From positions 1-64,000 of the forward strand of contig CADEFT010000034.1 of the NCBI GenBank assembly GCA_902826685.1: a DNA stretch of 64,000 nt. Direction: 5' to 3'. The position numbers and the translations under genes were made by a program. The stretch's first letter is position 1. Each line of letters starts with the position of its first letter. The DNA comes from an uncultured Acidobacteriota bacterium. Its GTDB lineage: Bacteria; Acidobacteriota; Terriglobia; Bryobacterales; Bryobacteraceae. The notes beneath the pieces are model-generated. The model searched no databases. It worked only from the letters and a program-made list of their open reading frames with translations, and was not told the DNA's origin. Below are positions 6,677 to 15,769 of the stretch, piece by piece.

Positions 6677-8548
6677 GTGCTTACCGCGATACTCATCACG
6701 ATTGCCGCCGCCGCTCAGACGGGCACGGACTTTGCACCTGTTCAATCCTTCGTCACGCAATACTGCCTGGCCTGTCACACGGGCCAGAAGCCGGCCGCTG
6801 GATACGACGTCCGCAAGCTGACCGAAGCCTCGCTCAACGACCAGCCGGTGCTGTGGAGGCGCGCCTACCGCCGTGTTTCGGAACACGAAATGCCGCCACG
6901 CAATGCGCCCATGCCGCCGCTCGACGCTCGGGAAGCGTTCACCGGATTCGTGGATCATGCGCTGCGCACCAAGGCCTGCGCCGACGGCATCTCGCCGGCC
7001 CGCGCTCTCTCCCGCCGCCTGAACCGCGCCGAGTACGCCGCCACCGTGCGCGACCTGCTCAACATCCATATCAACGCCGGAGCGGCGCTGCCCGCCGACG
7101 GCGCCGGTGGCGAAGGCTTCGACAACGCCGCCGAAACGCTTTTCCTGTCCCCCGTTCACGCCGAGAAATACCTGGAAGCGGCCCGTATCGCCCTCGACTA
7201 CGCCATGCGCGATCCCAGGTCGCGGGAAACCTTCCTCACCGCGACGCCGGGCGAGAAGTATACGCCGCCGCAGGCCGCGCGCAAGGTCCTCGACGATTTT
7301 CTGCCCCGAGCGTTCCGCCGGCCGGCCGAGAAAGACGAAGCCGCTCGCTATATCGCATTGTTCGACGCCGCCACCGCCCGGGGCGAATCGTTCGATGAGG
7401 CTATCTCCTACGCGCTTCAGGGCGTGTTGATCTCGCCCAGTTTTCTTTTCCGCATCGAACAGCCGAATACCACCGGCAAACAGCGCCAGGTGCCTCCGTT
7501 TGAATTGGCCTCCCGGCTTTCCTATTTTCTTTGGGGCTCCGCGCCCGACGCGCAGCTTCTGCGCTTCGCCAAACAGGATCGCTTCGCCGACCCCAACATC
7601 ATCGCCGAAGAGGCCATCCGGCTGATCCGCGCCGAAAGGTCGCGTGAGTTTGCCGAAAATTTCGTGGAGCAATGGCTGGCCACGCGGGAACTTGGCCGCG
7701 ATATCAAGCCCGACGCCAAGCTCTTTCCCGATTACTACGAGTCCGAAGTCGAGTCCGGCATTCGCTATGAGCCGATTCTGTTCGTTCACGAAATACTCAG
7801 CGACAATCATTCGCTGCTGAACCTGATCGACTCCGATTGGACCGTGATGGCCACTCGGCTGCAACGCTACTACGGCCTGCCCAAAACAGAGGGTCTTCGC
7901 CAGCAGCCGCGCCGCGTGCTGCTGCCGCCGGACTCCCATCGCGGCGGGCTGCTTGGGATGGCGGCCATCCTCGCCGTATCGTCGGTGCCCACTCGCACCA
8001 GCCCGGTGTTGCGCGGCAAATGGGTTTTGGAATCGTTCCTCGGAACTCCGCCCCCGCCGGCGGCGCCCAACGTGCCGCCGCTCGCTAAGGAGGATGCCGC
8101 CAAACCCGCCACCGTGCGCGAGCGGCTGACGCTTCATCGCCAGAATCCGGCCTGCGCCTCCTGTCATGCCAAGATCGATCCCTGGGGCTTTGCCCTCGAA
8201 AACTACGACTCGGTGGGCCGCTGGCGCGACAACGACTCCGGCAAGCCCGTCGATTCGAGCGGCGAACTGCCGGGCGGTCTGAAGTTCCACGGCCCGGTCG
8301 AACTCAAGAAAATCTTGATGGAGCGCCGCGACCTGGTGGTTCGTAACCTCACGGCGAAAATGATGGGGTATGCCCTCGGCCGGTCGCTCACCCTTGAGGA
8401 CTATTGCGCCGTCGATCAAATTGTGGAACAAGTAAAGAAGGAGTATTACAGCTCCTATGCGCTCATCCGTGGCATCGTATTGAGTACGCCGTTCCGTTTC
8501 CAGGCGCCAGAGCCCGAATCCAGTCCGAAGGAGTCATCCGCGAAATGA
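6677..8548 (+). CDS. DUF1592-family secreted cytochrome-like protein (DUF1587/1595/1592/1588/1585)
   Basis: About 623 residues with the full domain string seen in planctomycete and acidobacterial surface/periplasmic proteins. An N-terminal signal segment (LTAILITIAAAA) is followed by a CLACH haem-c-like motif (~35), a DUF1587 segment 'RRLNRAEYAATVRDLL', DUF1595 ('FLPRAFRRPA'), DUF1592 ('ELASRLSYFLWGS'), DUF1588 ('HRGGLLGMAAILAVSS', plus a second haem-like CASCH and 'DPWGFALENYD'), and DUF1585 ('MMGYALGRSL'). The family is probably redox-linked and extracytoplasmic, but its substrate is unknown. I start at GTG 6677 because the signal peptide begins there and earlier sequence contains the tRNA fragment. 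The stop overlaps the next start as ATGA, so it is coupled to the DUF1552 gene. Confidence 0.88.
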   Translation: MLTAILITIAAAAQTGTDFAPVQSFVTQYCLACHTGQKPAAGYDVRKLTEASLNDQPVLWRRAYRRVSEHEMPPRNAPMPPLDAREAFTGFVDHALRTKACADGISPARALSRRLNRAEYAATVRDLLNIHINAGAALPADGAGGEGFDNAAETLFLSPVHAEKYLEAARIALDYAMRDPRSRETFLTATPGEKYTPPQAARKVLDDFLPRAFRRPAEKDEAARYIALFDAATARGESFDEAISYALQGVLISPSFLFRIEQPNTTGKQRQVPPFELASRLSYFLWGSAPDAQLLRFAKQDRFADPNIIAEEAIRLIRAERSREFAENFVEQWLATRELGRDIKPDAKLFPDYYESEVESGIRYEPILFVHEILSDNHSLLNLIDSDWTVMATRLQRYYGLPKTEGLRQQPRRVLLPPDSHRGGLLGMAAILAVSSVPTRTSPVLRGKWVLESFLGTPPPPAAPNVPPLAKEDAAKPATVRERLTLHRQNPACASCHAKIDPWGFALENYDSVGRWRDNDSGKPVDSSGELPGGLKFHGPVELKKILMERRDLVVRNLTAKMMGYALGRSLTLEDYCAVDQIVEQVKKEYYSSYALIRGIVLSTPFRFQAPEPESSPKESSAK

Positions 8549-9876
8549 GGAACCATCAGCCGCTTTCCCGGCGCATGCTGCTTAGGGGTGCCGGCGCCGC
8601 GCTCGGCCTTCCCTGGCTGGAAGCCATGGCCGCGCCCGCGCGCAAGCCCGCCGCGACAACCAAGCGCATGGCGTTCCTTTACATGCCCAACGGAACGCAC
8701 CCCGATTTCTGGACCCCCGAAGGCACCGGCCGCGAGTTCAAGCTCTCGCCAACACTGCAGCCGCTTTCGCCCTTCCGCGACGATCTGCTGGTGGTGACCA
8801 ACACCTGGAACCAGGGTTCGAAAACCGGCGATGGCCATTACGTGAAGGTCAGCGGCTTCCTCACTTCCACCACCATCACCAAGACGCTGGGCGTTGACGT
8901 GAATTGCAACGGCATTTCGGTGGATCAGATTGGCGCACAGCGTACGGCGGGCGCGACCCCGCTGCCGTCGCTCGAACTCGGAACCTCGCCCGTCACTACC
9001 GGAGTGGACCGCAACGTCGGCTACACGCGTGTATACGGATCCCACATCGCCTGGGCCGGTCCTTCGCGTCCGCTCGCCCGCGAAATCAATCCTCTTTACG
9101 TGTACGAACGGCTGTTTCGCGCCACCAAGCCCCCCGGCGAGTCGCTGAAACGGGACACGGATCTGCTCGACACCGTGCTCGGAGATGCGAACCAGCTACG
9201 CGGCCGGTTGGGTAAATCCGATCAACTGCGCATGGATGAATATCTGTCGATCGTCCGTTCCCTCGAAGAGCGGCTGAAGGCGGCGAACCTGCCCGGCCGG
9301 GCCAACTGGGAGGCGCGCTATCCCATCGATTCGGCGCCCAAGCCCGAGCCCCAGCCCAAGGACTTCGCCGATTGCACGCACCTGATGATGGACATGATCG
9401 CCCTCGCCTTCCGGACCGACACCACGCGCATTGCCACCTTCATGTTCGGCAACGAAGTGACCAACCAGAATTTCTCGTTCCTGCCCGGTATCTCAAGCGG
9501 TCACCACGACATCAGCCATCACCAGAAAGACGCCGACAAGTTGCGGCAATACCAGCTCATCGGGCAATGGCATATCGAGCAGTATGCCTACCTGTTGGGG
9601 AAACTGCGCGAGATCAAGGAAGGCGATTCGAACGTACTCGATCAATCCATGATCCTGTTCGGCGCGGGCATCCGCGACGGCGACAAGCACGATCCGCACA
9701 ACCTGCCGGTTGTGGTTGCGGGCAAAGCCGGCGGCCGCCTCGCCACCGGGCAGCATCTGGTATACGCCGAAGACACGCCGCTCGCCAATCTTTACCTGTC
9801 GATGCTCGATGCGTTCGACACGCCCGTGGAACGCTTCGCCGATTCCACCGGGAAGCTGGCGGGCGTGCTGGCTTAA
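8545..9876 (+). CDS. DUF1552 family protein, Tat-exported
   Basis: A 443-residue DUF1552 protein. The N-terminus has a twin-arginine-type leader (SRRMLLRGAGAALGLPWLEA), and the mature part includes 'FLYMPNGTHPDFWTP', 'SVDQIGAQ' and 'FMFGNEVTNQNFSFLPGISSGHHDISHH', typical of the family. DUF1552 proteins almost always follow a DUF1592 protein, as here, and are thought to act with it outside the cytoplasm. No enzymatic activity is established. The ATG overlaps the preceding stop (ATGA). The stop overlaps the convergent GntR gene by four bases. Confidence 0.92.
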   Translation: MRNHQPLSRRMLLRGAGAALGLPWLEAMAAPARKPAATTKRMAFLYMPNGTHPDFWTPEGTGREFKLSPTLQPLSPFRDDLLVVTNTWNQGSKTGDGHYVKVSGFLTSTTITKTLGVDVNCNGISVDQIGAQRTAGATPLPSLELGTSPVTTGVDRNVGYTRVYGSHIAWAGPSRPLAREINPLYVYERLFRATKPPGESLKRDTDLLDTVLGDANQLRGRLGKSDQLRMDEYLSIVRSLEERLKAANLPGRANWEARYPIDSAPKPEPQPKDFADCTHLMMDMIALAFRTDTTRIATFMFGNEVTNQNFSFLPGISSGHHDISHHQKDADKLRQYQLIGQWHIEQYAYLLGKLREIKEGDSNVLDQSMILFGAGIRDGDKHDPHNLPVVVAGKAGGRLATGQHLVYAEDTPLANLYLSMLDAFDTPVERFADSTGKLAGVLA

Positions 9877-10505
9877 GTACCGAATAGCCGCAGCATATGG
9901 TCGCGCGATAGGTTGATGTGCTCCGCCATCGCGCGGACGGCTTCCTGCGCGTTCCGCGCCTCAATCGCCCGCACGATGTCGCGATGCGGTACGGGCCGCG
10001 TGTCGCGCTGGGCGGAAAGCACATCCAGCCGCTGTACATACTCGAGCGTCAACACCAGTTGGTCGAACATGCGCCGGTTCCGCCCGATCTCGCCAAGCTT
10101 GGTGTGAAACGCCTGGTTGCCGCGCAGGAATACGGCCATATCCACTTCCGCCAAGTCTTCGGCCGCCGTAATCTCCCGTAGCTGCCGGATCTCCTCGACC
10201 GTGGCGCTGGCCGCGGCGCGCTCGGCATTGAAGCACTCCAACAACTTGCGGTACTCGTAAACTTCGATGATGTCGCGGATGGAAATGGCCGGCAGCACGT
10301 AGCCTTTGTGCCGGATGCGCTGGATCCACTTCTCCTGCGAGAGCAGGTTGCATGCTTCGCGCACCGGCGTGCGCGACGTTTCGCACTGGCGCGCCAACTC
10401 GACTTCGGACAGGAAATCGCCCGGCCTCAGTCTGCCATCGAGAATCCAGCCTTTCAGCCGCTTATAGACACGGGCCACTTCTCCTGCGGACGCGGCTTCT
10501 TTCAT
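9873..10505 (-). CDS. GntR-family transcriptional regulator (FCD domain)
   Basis: A 210-residue regulator. The N-terminal winged helix runs ~10-75: 'DGRLRPGDFLSEVELARQCETSRTPVREA' is the GntR signature. The C-terminal all-helical FCD ligand-binding domain follows, with 'YEYRKLLECFNAERAA' and conserved histidines in 'NQAFHTKLGEI' and 'PHRDIVRAIEARN'. FCD regulators usually bind small carboxylates or sugar acids and repress nearby genes. I chose the ATG at 10505 because the frame upstream has no recognisable protein sequence. It diverges from the TonB-type receptor, with a 179-base shared region that includes a perfect AGTATACT palindrome, so it probably controls that receptor or itself. Confidence 0.93.
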   Translation of the reverse strand: MKEAASAGEVARVYKRLKGWILDGRLRPGDFLSEVELARQCETSRTPVREACNLLSQEKWIQRIRHKGYVLPAISIRDIIEVYEYRKLLECFNAERAAASATVEEIRQLREITAAEDLAEVDMAVFLRGNQAFHTKLGEIGRNRRMFDQLVLTLEYVQRLDVLSAQRDTRPVPHRDIVRAIEARNAQEAVRAMAEHINLSRDHMLRLFGT

Positions 10506-10684
10506 ATGGAATGGATACAGGCAGTATACTAGCAGGTCCGGGAAAATTTGCAAGAAATTTCGTTTATCATGCTTAATTAACAATAGGTTAGATGTCGTCT
10601 TAAGCCTCCCGATCATCGCCACCACGCTTGACGGCTGTATCCAATTCGTATAGTTTAGTTCTCTCGCTACCTGCAGGAGGTTTC
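10506..10684. promoter_or_regulatory. Divergent promoter region between gntR and receptor gene
   Basis: AT-rich compared with its surroundings. On the minus strand a TATACT box (10523-10528) lies 19 bases from TTGCAA (10548-10553), and the box is part of the palindrome AGTATACT (10523-10530), which could be a GntR operator. On the plus strand a strong ribosome binding site GCAGGAGG ends five bases before the receptor ATG. The promoter assignment is tentative because the spacer is long. Confidence 0.4.
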
Positions 10685-13600
10685 ATGCTTCAGCGTTCCC
10701 TTCTTTGTTTCGTCCTGGCTTTGTTTGCCTCCACTCTTCGTGCCCAAACCACCGCCACCGAGATTCTCGGCCTTGTGAAGGACTCTTCCGGTGCCCTTGT
10801 CGCCGGTGCCCAGATCACCGTTACGCGCGTTTCCACCGGTGTCCGGACCACCAAAACCACCAACGCCGCGGGCGAATTCACGTTCCCGCTGCTCGAAATC
10901 GGCGTATACACCGTGCGCGCGGAAATGGCCGGCTTCAAAGCGCAGAACGTGACCGATTTGAAGCTTGAAACCGCGCAGAAGGCGCGCGTCGATTTCGTCC
11001 TTGAAATCGGCAACGTCACCGAATCGGTGGAAGTGGTGGCTTCGGGCGCGGTGCTGGAAACCGACAGCTCCGCGGTCGGCCAGGTGATCGAGAACAAGCG
11101 CGTCGTCGATCTTCCGTTGAACGGGCGCAACCTGATCCATCTCGCCGCCATGGTGCCCGGCACGCAATATGGCAGCCGCAGCGGCGGAGCCGACGGCCAG
11201 GGCGGATTCCCGATCCCCGGCGGCGGCATGTCGGTCATCGCCAATGGCCAGCGCGAAGTGCACCAGAGCATCACGCTCGATGGGGTGGAATCCATCGCCC
11301 CGCTTTACAACATCTCGAGCTTCACTCCTTCCATCGACGCCGTCGAAGAGTTCAAGGTTCAGACCGGATCCTACTCCGCCGAGTTCGGCCAAAGCTCCGG
11401 CGCGCGCGTCGAAGTATCGCTCAAAGGCGGCGCCAACCAGTTGCATGGCACGGCCTGGGAGTTTCTGCGCAACGATGCCTTCGACGCCGAAACCTATTTC
11501 CTCAACTTCCAGCGTCCCGCCAGCGCCGGACGCCTCAAAAAGGACCGCCTGCGCCGCAACCAGTTCGGCGGCTTCATCAGCGGACCCGTCATTAAGAACA
11601 AGACCTTCTGGTCGTTCAACTACGAAGAGCGCCGCCAGACGCAGGAAGCCGTCGTCACCGCCTGGTGGCCCAGCCAGGATTTCCGCAACGGCGATTTCTC
11701 ACGCCTGCTGAATCCGCCCATCAACCCGGCCACCGGCAATCGCGTGCGCAACCCCATCACCATTTACGATCCCATCACCGGCCTGCCGTTCGCCAACAAC
11801 GTGATCCCCACCAACCGGCTTCATCCCGGTGCCCAGAACGTGATCAAACAGTTCCTGCCTCAGCCCGATTTCCAGCAACTCGATCCGCTCGACTTCACCG
11901 TCAGCCGCGCGGTCCCAAGCGTCATCGGCGCCCGCCAGTACTTCGGCCGCCTCGACCACAACTTTTCAAGCAAGGATCGCGCCTTCGGCCGCTTCGCCAT
12001 CGACAAATCCGATTGGAACGCTTTTCAGATCAACCCCAATTTCCCCGAAGACCGGATCTCGGAAGCGTATAACGTGGCCAGCCAGTGGATCCACACCTTC
12101 AGCGCCAATGTGCTGCACGAACTCCGCTTCGGCATCAACAACTGGGGCGACAACTACATCAACCCCCGCTCCAATTCCAACTTCGACGTCGACAGCCTCG
12201 GCATCGGCCAGTTCCGCGTGGCCGGCGACGGCAACCGCAAGTTCACCGCCGCCGAAACCGGTATCCCCGGCATCGGCTTCACCATCGGCGATTTGAACGG
12301 CCGCACCGACGACACTTACAGCTACCAGTTCGCCGATAACCTGTCGATCGTCAAGGGCAAGCACTCCATGAAAACCGGCGTCCTCGTCGTGCACGCCGCC
12401 ATGAACCGCCGCGCCGCGAACCTGACTCGCGGCAGCTTGAGCTTTTCCCCCAACGAGAGCGGAAACGACTTCGCCTCGTTCGTGCTCGGCTACCCCAACC
12501 GCGCCCAGACGGCTGAAGGCTACCCTTCGGTCGCCATGCGCTCCCGCCGCGTCGGCGCTTACTTCACCGACGAGTGGCGCGTGAAAAGCAATCTCACCAT
12601 CACCGCTGGTCTGCGCTGGGATTACATGGGCAACCCTTATGACACGTTGGGCCACGTCCGCACCGTCAGCCTGGAGCGTCCCTACACCGCCCCCAATGGA
12701 CAGGTGATGCCGACGTTGTTCCCACCCGTCGAGTCCGATGAAGCGAAGAAGAAGTTCTGGAAGCAGGTAGCGCCGTTCTGGCAGCCGCGCCTGGGCATTG
12801 CTTACCGCCCGACGAACAAGTGGGTAATCCGCACCGGAGCGGGCCAGTACACCAGCCCGCAACACTTCGTGCAGATCAGCACCGCCAACCTCATGCCGCC
12901 GCTTTCCGGCTTCCAGCAGTACGACTCCATTACCGTGGCCGTCCCCGGCGGCACGCGCCAGTTCGCTCCCAATCTGCCCATCCTGACTTTGAACGACCCG
13001 TTTGTGGGAGCCGTCGCCACTCCGCCGGTCAGCGTGTGGCGCTTGGAGCCGGATCGCCAGGAGCGCGACCTCTGGCAATGGAGCTTCGATGTGCAGCGGG
13101 AACTGCCCGGCTCCATGTCGCTCACGGTGGGCTATGTCGGCAGCAAGACCAGCCACTCCGCCAATTCGTATGAGAACTTCAACGGAGCCCTGCCTTCCCC
13201 CAACACCAATTTCCAATCGCGCCGCCCCATCCAGCAGTTCTTCGATCCTTCGCAGCCGGGCAAGGGAGTTCAGACGCTCGGCCGTATCTTCGCGTTCGAC
13301 TCCTATTCGAACCAGCACTATCACGGCCTGCAAACGAAGCTCGAACGCCGCTTCACCTCCGGCTTCAGCTACGGCGCCGCCTACACCTTCAGCAAGGCCA
13401 ACGGCGATGGCGAGGACGGCGGCAATGAAGGAGCCGGGCGCCAGGTGTATCTCGACCGCGCCGGCTCCCGCGGCCGCACCGCCTTCGATCTCACGCATAA
13501 CCTGGTGGTCCACTTCGTTTATGAGATCCCCTTCGGCAAGAGCCTTACCGGCGTCGCCGGCGGTGTGCTGAAAGGCTGGCAGACCAACGGCATCTTCTCC

Positions 13601-14065
13601 ATGCGCACCGGCTTCCCCTTTACGCCCACCGTCGGCGCCAACGACCTCAACACCGGCGGGGACGGAACGCCCATCCGTCCGGATCGCCTGCGCGACGGCC
13701 GGCTCGACAACGCCACTCGCGATCTGTGGTACGACCCCAGCGCCTTCCAGCGCGTCAACTGCAACATCGCCGCCCGCCCGGATCTGTGCCACTACGGCAA
13801 CTCCGGCCGCAACATCATGGTCTCGCCCGGCCAGCGTAACATCGACTTCTCGCTGTTCAAGAACTTCTCCCTCACCGAGCGGATGAAGCTTCAGTTCCGC
13901 GCCGAGACGTTCAACGGCACCAACACGCCCTTCTTCGGACAGCCCAACAACCTTGGGTTCGTTTCGCTCGCTTCCATCACGCCCGACGCCCCGCGCGTTG
14001 GGGAAATCCGCAGCCTGCGCGCCGCCATGCGCGTCATGCAATTCGGACTGAAGGTAAGCTTCTGA
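10685..14065 (+). CDS. TonB-dependent-receptor-like outer membrane protein
   Basis: A 1126-residue outer-membrane protein of the acidobacterial carboxypeptidase-regulatory-like/receptor type. Signal peptide (SLLCFVLALFASTLRAQ); an Ig-like CarboxypepD_reg domain ~25-105 ('LVKDSSGALVAGAQITVT'); a plug domain ~120-240 ('VVDLPLNGRNLIHLAAMVPG'); then a long beta-barrel with repeated aromatic strands, ending in 'MQFGLKVSF' with a terminal phenylalanine, as expected for BamA-dependent insertion. Such receptors take up large or polymeric substrates, which cannot be named here. The ATG follows an excellent GCAGGAGG. The stop overlaps the next start by one base (TGATG), so the two genes are coupled. 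Confidence 0.93.
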   Translation: MLQRSLLCFVLALFASTLRAQTTATEILGLVKDSSGALVAGAQITVTRVSTGVRTTKTTNAAGEFTFPLLEIGVYTVRAEMAGFKAQNVTDLKLETAQKARVDFVLEIGNVTESVEVVASGAVLETDSSAVGQVIENKRVVDLPLNGRNLIHLAAMVPGTQYGSRSGGADGQGGFPIPGGGMSVIANGQREVHQSITLDGVESIAPLYNISSFTPSIDAVEEFKVQTGSYSAEFGQSSGARVEVSLKGGANQLHGTAWEFLRNDAFDAETYFLNFQRPASAGRLKKDRLRRNQFGGFISGPVIKNKTFWSFNYEERRQTQEAVVTAWWPSQDFRNGDFSRLLNPPINPATGNRVRNPITIYDPITGLPFANNVIPTNRLHPGAQNVIKQFLPQPDFQQLDPLDFTVSRAVPSVIGARQYFGRLDHNFSSKDRAFGRFAIDKSDWNAFQINPNFPEDRISEAYNVASQWIHTFSANVLHELRFGINNWGDNYINPRSNSNFDVDSLGIGQFRVAGDGNRKFTAAETGIPGIGFTIGDLNGRTDDTYSYQFADNLSIVKGKHSMKTGVLVVHAAMNRRAANLTRGSLSFSPNESGNDFASFVLGYPNRAQTAEGYPSVAMRSRRVGAYFTDEWRVKSNLTITAGLRWDYMGNPYDTLGHVRTVSLERPYTAPNGQVMPTLFPPVESDEAKKKFWKQVAPFWQPRLGIAYRPTNKWVIRTGAGQYTSPQHFVQISTANLMPPLSGFQQYDSITVAVPGGTRQFAPNLPILTLNDPFVGAVATPPVSVWRLEPDRQERDLWQWSFDVQRELPGSMSLTVGYVGSKTSHSANSYENFNGALPSPNTNFQSRRPIQQFFDPSQPGKGVQTLGRIFAFDSYSNQHYHGLQTKLERRFTSGFSYGAAYTFSKANGDGEDGGNEGAGRQVYLDRAGSRGRTAFDLTHNLVVHFVYEIPFGKSLTGVAGGVLKGWQTNGIFSMRTGFPFTPTVGANDLNTGGDGTPIRPDRLRDGRLDNATRDLWYDPSAFQRVNCNIAARPDLCHYGNSGRNIMVSPGQRNIDFSLFKNFSLTERMKLQFRAETFNGTNTPFFGQPNNLGFVSLASITPDAPRVGEIRSLRAAMRVMQFGLKVSF

Positions 14066-15516
14066 TGATCGACCGCCGCACGCTTACCAAAACGCTGTTG
14101 TTCGGATCGATGCAGCTCCGCGCGCAACCGCCAGCACGGCTGGTGCCGTGGATGTACATGATCTTCCCGCTCGAGCAGTGGCTCACGGATCAGGATCGTA
14201 CTCTCGACGCTTGGGAAGCGGGCGGTGTGCGCGGCATCGTCATCGGGCCGCTGCGTTTCTGGGACGGTCCACCCTCGTTCGACTTCACTTACCGCCGTGC
14301 GGGAGCGGTGATCCAAACGTTCGCTCCCGACGCGGCCATCTATCGCAAACACGGCGTCGATGCGCCCGCCAATGTCCGCCTCGACGCCGTCAAGGAAAAG
14401 CAGCTTCAATCCCTCATGGACAAGATCGCCCGCCGTGGCTGGGAGATCATGCTGTTCGGCCCGGGTCACTATGGGCGGTTGAAGCCCGGTGCCGGCGATA
14501 CCTTTGGCGCGACGGCACTGGCCGCCGGCGTCGAGGACACCATGCGCGCCTTCCCGCAAGCCGCGGGCGTCATCATCGATGGCGCCGGTGAGCATCACTA
14601 CGAACTCGCGTTCCACCATGGCGGCGACCTGTTCGAGATCCGCGACCATCATCGCGCCATCTATACGAAGCTGGGCTTCGACATCGCGCGCATGGAGCGC
14701 GGGATGGACCATCTGCGGACGCGGTTCCATTCCCTTGCGCCGTCGCTTGTGCGCTTTCACCAGACCGGAGGAATGTTGGGAGGCCTGTCGCTATTCGACC
14801 TGAATGAAGACGCTCTCTATTGGCTCCGCATGCGGCAAGAGAGCACGTTGCGCAACATGGCCGCCGTGCGCAAGGCGTTCGACGGGTTACCGCGCAAAAC
14901 CAAGCTGGGCACCATCCCGCGTTCCGCCGCCTGGTCCGTCCTGACCACGCAGGATTACCAGAAGACGCACCACTTCTTCGACTATATTTATCCCAAGCAC
15001 TACTACTGGCACAGGGGCTTTGACGGCATGTACGGCACCGTGGCCCGCTGGGTGGCGACACTCCACGAATGGAACCCGTCGCTCACTGAAGAGGATTGCT
15101 TCCAGGTGGTGAAACTGCTGTTCGGCATCGACCTGCCGGGCGTAAAGACGCTTGCCGATATGGAGAACGGCTTCCCGGACGAGTTCTTTGACAAGGTGGT
15201 GTTCCACGAAACCCGCCGTGCTCTGGATGCCACAGGAGATCCGAATAAAGTGATTGCCTGGGTGTCGACGGGCCGCAACCCGCACGCCGGCGATCCCATG
15301 CCTGCCAACGATCTGCGCCGCATTCTGGTGGCGTCGCACAAGGCCGGGCTGAAACGCTTCATCTTCCATCCCGACGTCAACCTGGGAGCGGCGGAGTGGA
15401 AAGTCATCTCCAGCCTTTGCGGGAAGGAATGGAAGGAGGATCCGAATGGTTATTGGCCGCCGGATACTCCGAAGCCGGACACCTGGAATGGCGGCCGCAA
15501 ACCTCCGGTCAAGTAG
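14065..15516 (+). CDS. Secreted protein of unknown function, possibly hydrolase-like
   Basis: A 483-residue protein I do not recognise by family. The N-terminus looks like a short export leader ('TLTKTLLFGSMQLRAQ'). The body is rich in Trp, Tyr and His and has an alternating helix/strand pattern that could be a TIM-barrel hydrolase ('GVRGIVIGPLRFWDG', 'GWEIMLFGPGHYG', 'AAGVIIDGAGEHHYE', 'LKRFIFHPDVNLG'). Acidic residues near strand ends would suit a glycosidase-like enzyme, but this is inference. It is translationally coupled to the preceding receptor, so it may process what that receptor imports. The C-terminal tail is proline-rich. Confidence 0.7.
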   Translation: MIDRRTLTKTLLFGSMQLRAQPPARLVPWMYMIFPLEQWLTDQDRTLDAWEAGGVRGIVIGPLRFWDGPPSFDFTYRRAGAVIQTFAPDAAIYRKHGVDAPANVRLDAVKEKQLQSLMDKIARRGWEIMLFGPGHYGRLKPGAGDTFGATALAAGVEDTMRAFPQAAGVIIDGAGEHHYELAFHHGGDLFEIRDHHRAIYTKLGFDIARMERGMDHLRTRFHSLAPSLVRFHQTGGMLGGLSLFDLNEDALYWLRMRQESTLRNMAAVRKAFDGLPRKTKLGTIPRSAAWSVLTTQDYQKTHHFFDYIYPKHYYWHRGFDGMYGTVARWVATLHEWNPSLTEEDCFQVVKLLFGIDLPGVKTLADMENGFPDEFFDKVVFHETRRALDATGDPNKVIAWVSTGRNPHAGDPMPANDLRRILVASHKAGLKRFIFHPDVNLGAAEWKVISSLCGKEWKEDPNGYWPPDTPKPDTWNGGRKPPVK

Positions 15517-15526
15517 CCTCTTTCTT

Positions 15527-15727
15527 TTAGAGGATACTGGGCGGCCTTTCCTTCTCGTCGACGCCCTCTTGCGTCGGAATCAACCGCAGCCGTTCCGCGA
15601 GAAAAAGCATGCCCGCGCCGCCTGCGAACAAGCAGACAAGCATGCTGGCCACAAACTGGCGGACAATTTTCTGGCTGCCGCGGCCCTCTTCGTACATCGC
15701 TTTGTAGGCGGCCGCCACCAGGCCCAT
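15527..15727 (-). CDS. Small membrane protein, hypothetical
   Basis: Encodes 66 residues with one clear membrane segment ('FVASMLVCLFAGGAGMLFLAERL') and charged flanks. The frame extends upstream to the stop codon of the receptor gene, and the readable extension ('LGLAIWYIFVDS') is also hydrophobic, so this may be the tail of a larger, truncated membrane protein rather than a complete gene. It lies 42 bases downstream of the receptor on the same strand and converges with the preceding plus-strand gene. No function can be given. Confidence 0.4.
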   Translation of the reverse strand: MGLVAAAYKAMYEEGRGSQKIVRQFVASMLVCLFAGGAGMLFLAERLRLIPTQEGVDEKERPPSIL

Positions 15728-15769
15728 TGAGTCAACGAAGATGTACCAGATCGCCAGGCCCAGCGCTGG

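Noticed and set aside
6674..8431. 585-codon open frame antisense to the DUF1592 gene
   Set aside because: Antisense frame produced by GC-rich codon use; the sense strand encodes a clear family protein.
11966..14041. 691-codon open frame antisense to a receptor gene
   Set aside because: Low-complexity Val/Gly/Ala/Glu translation, no motifs; the sense strand is a clear outer-membrane receptor.
15513..15540. Small hairpin CCTCT-N7-AGAGG between convergent genes
   Set aside because: The stem is only five base pairs without a clear U-tract, too weak to call a terminator.
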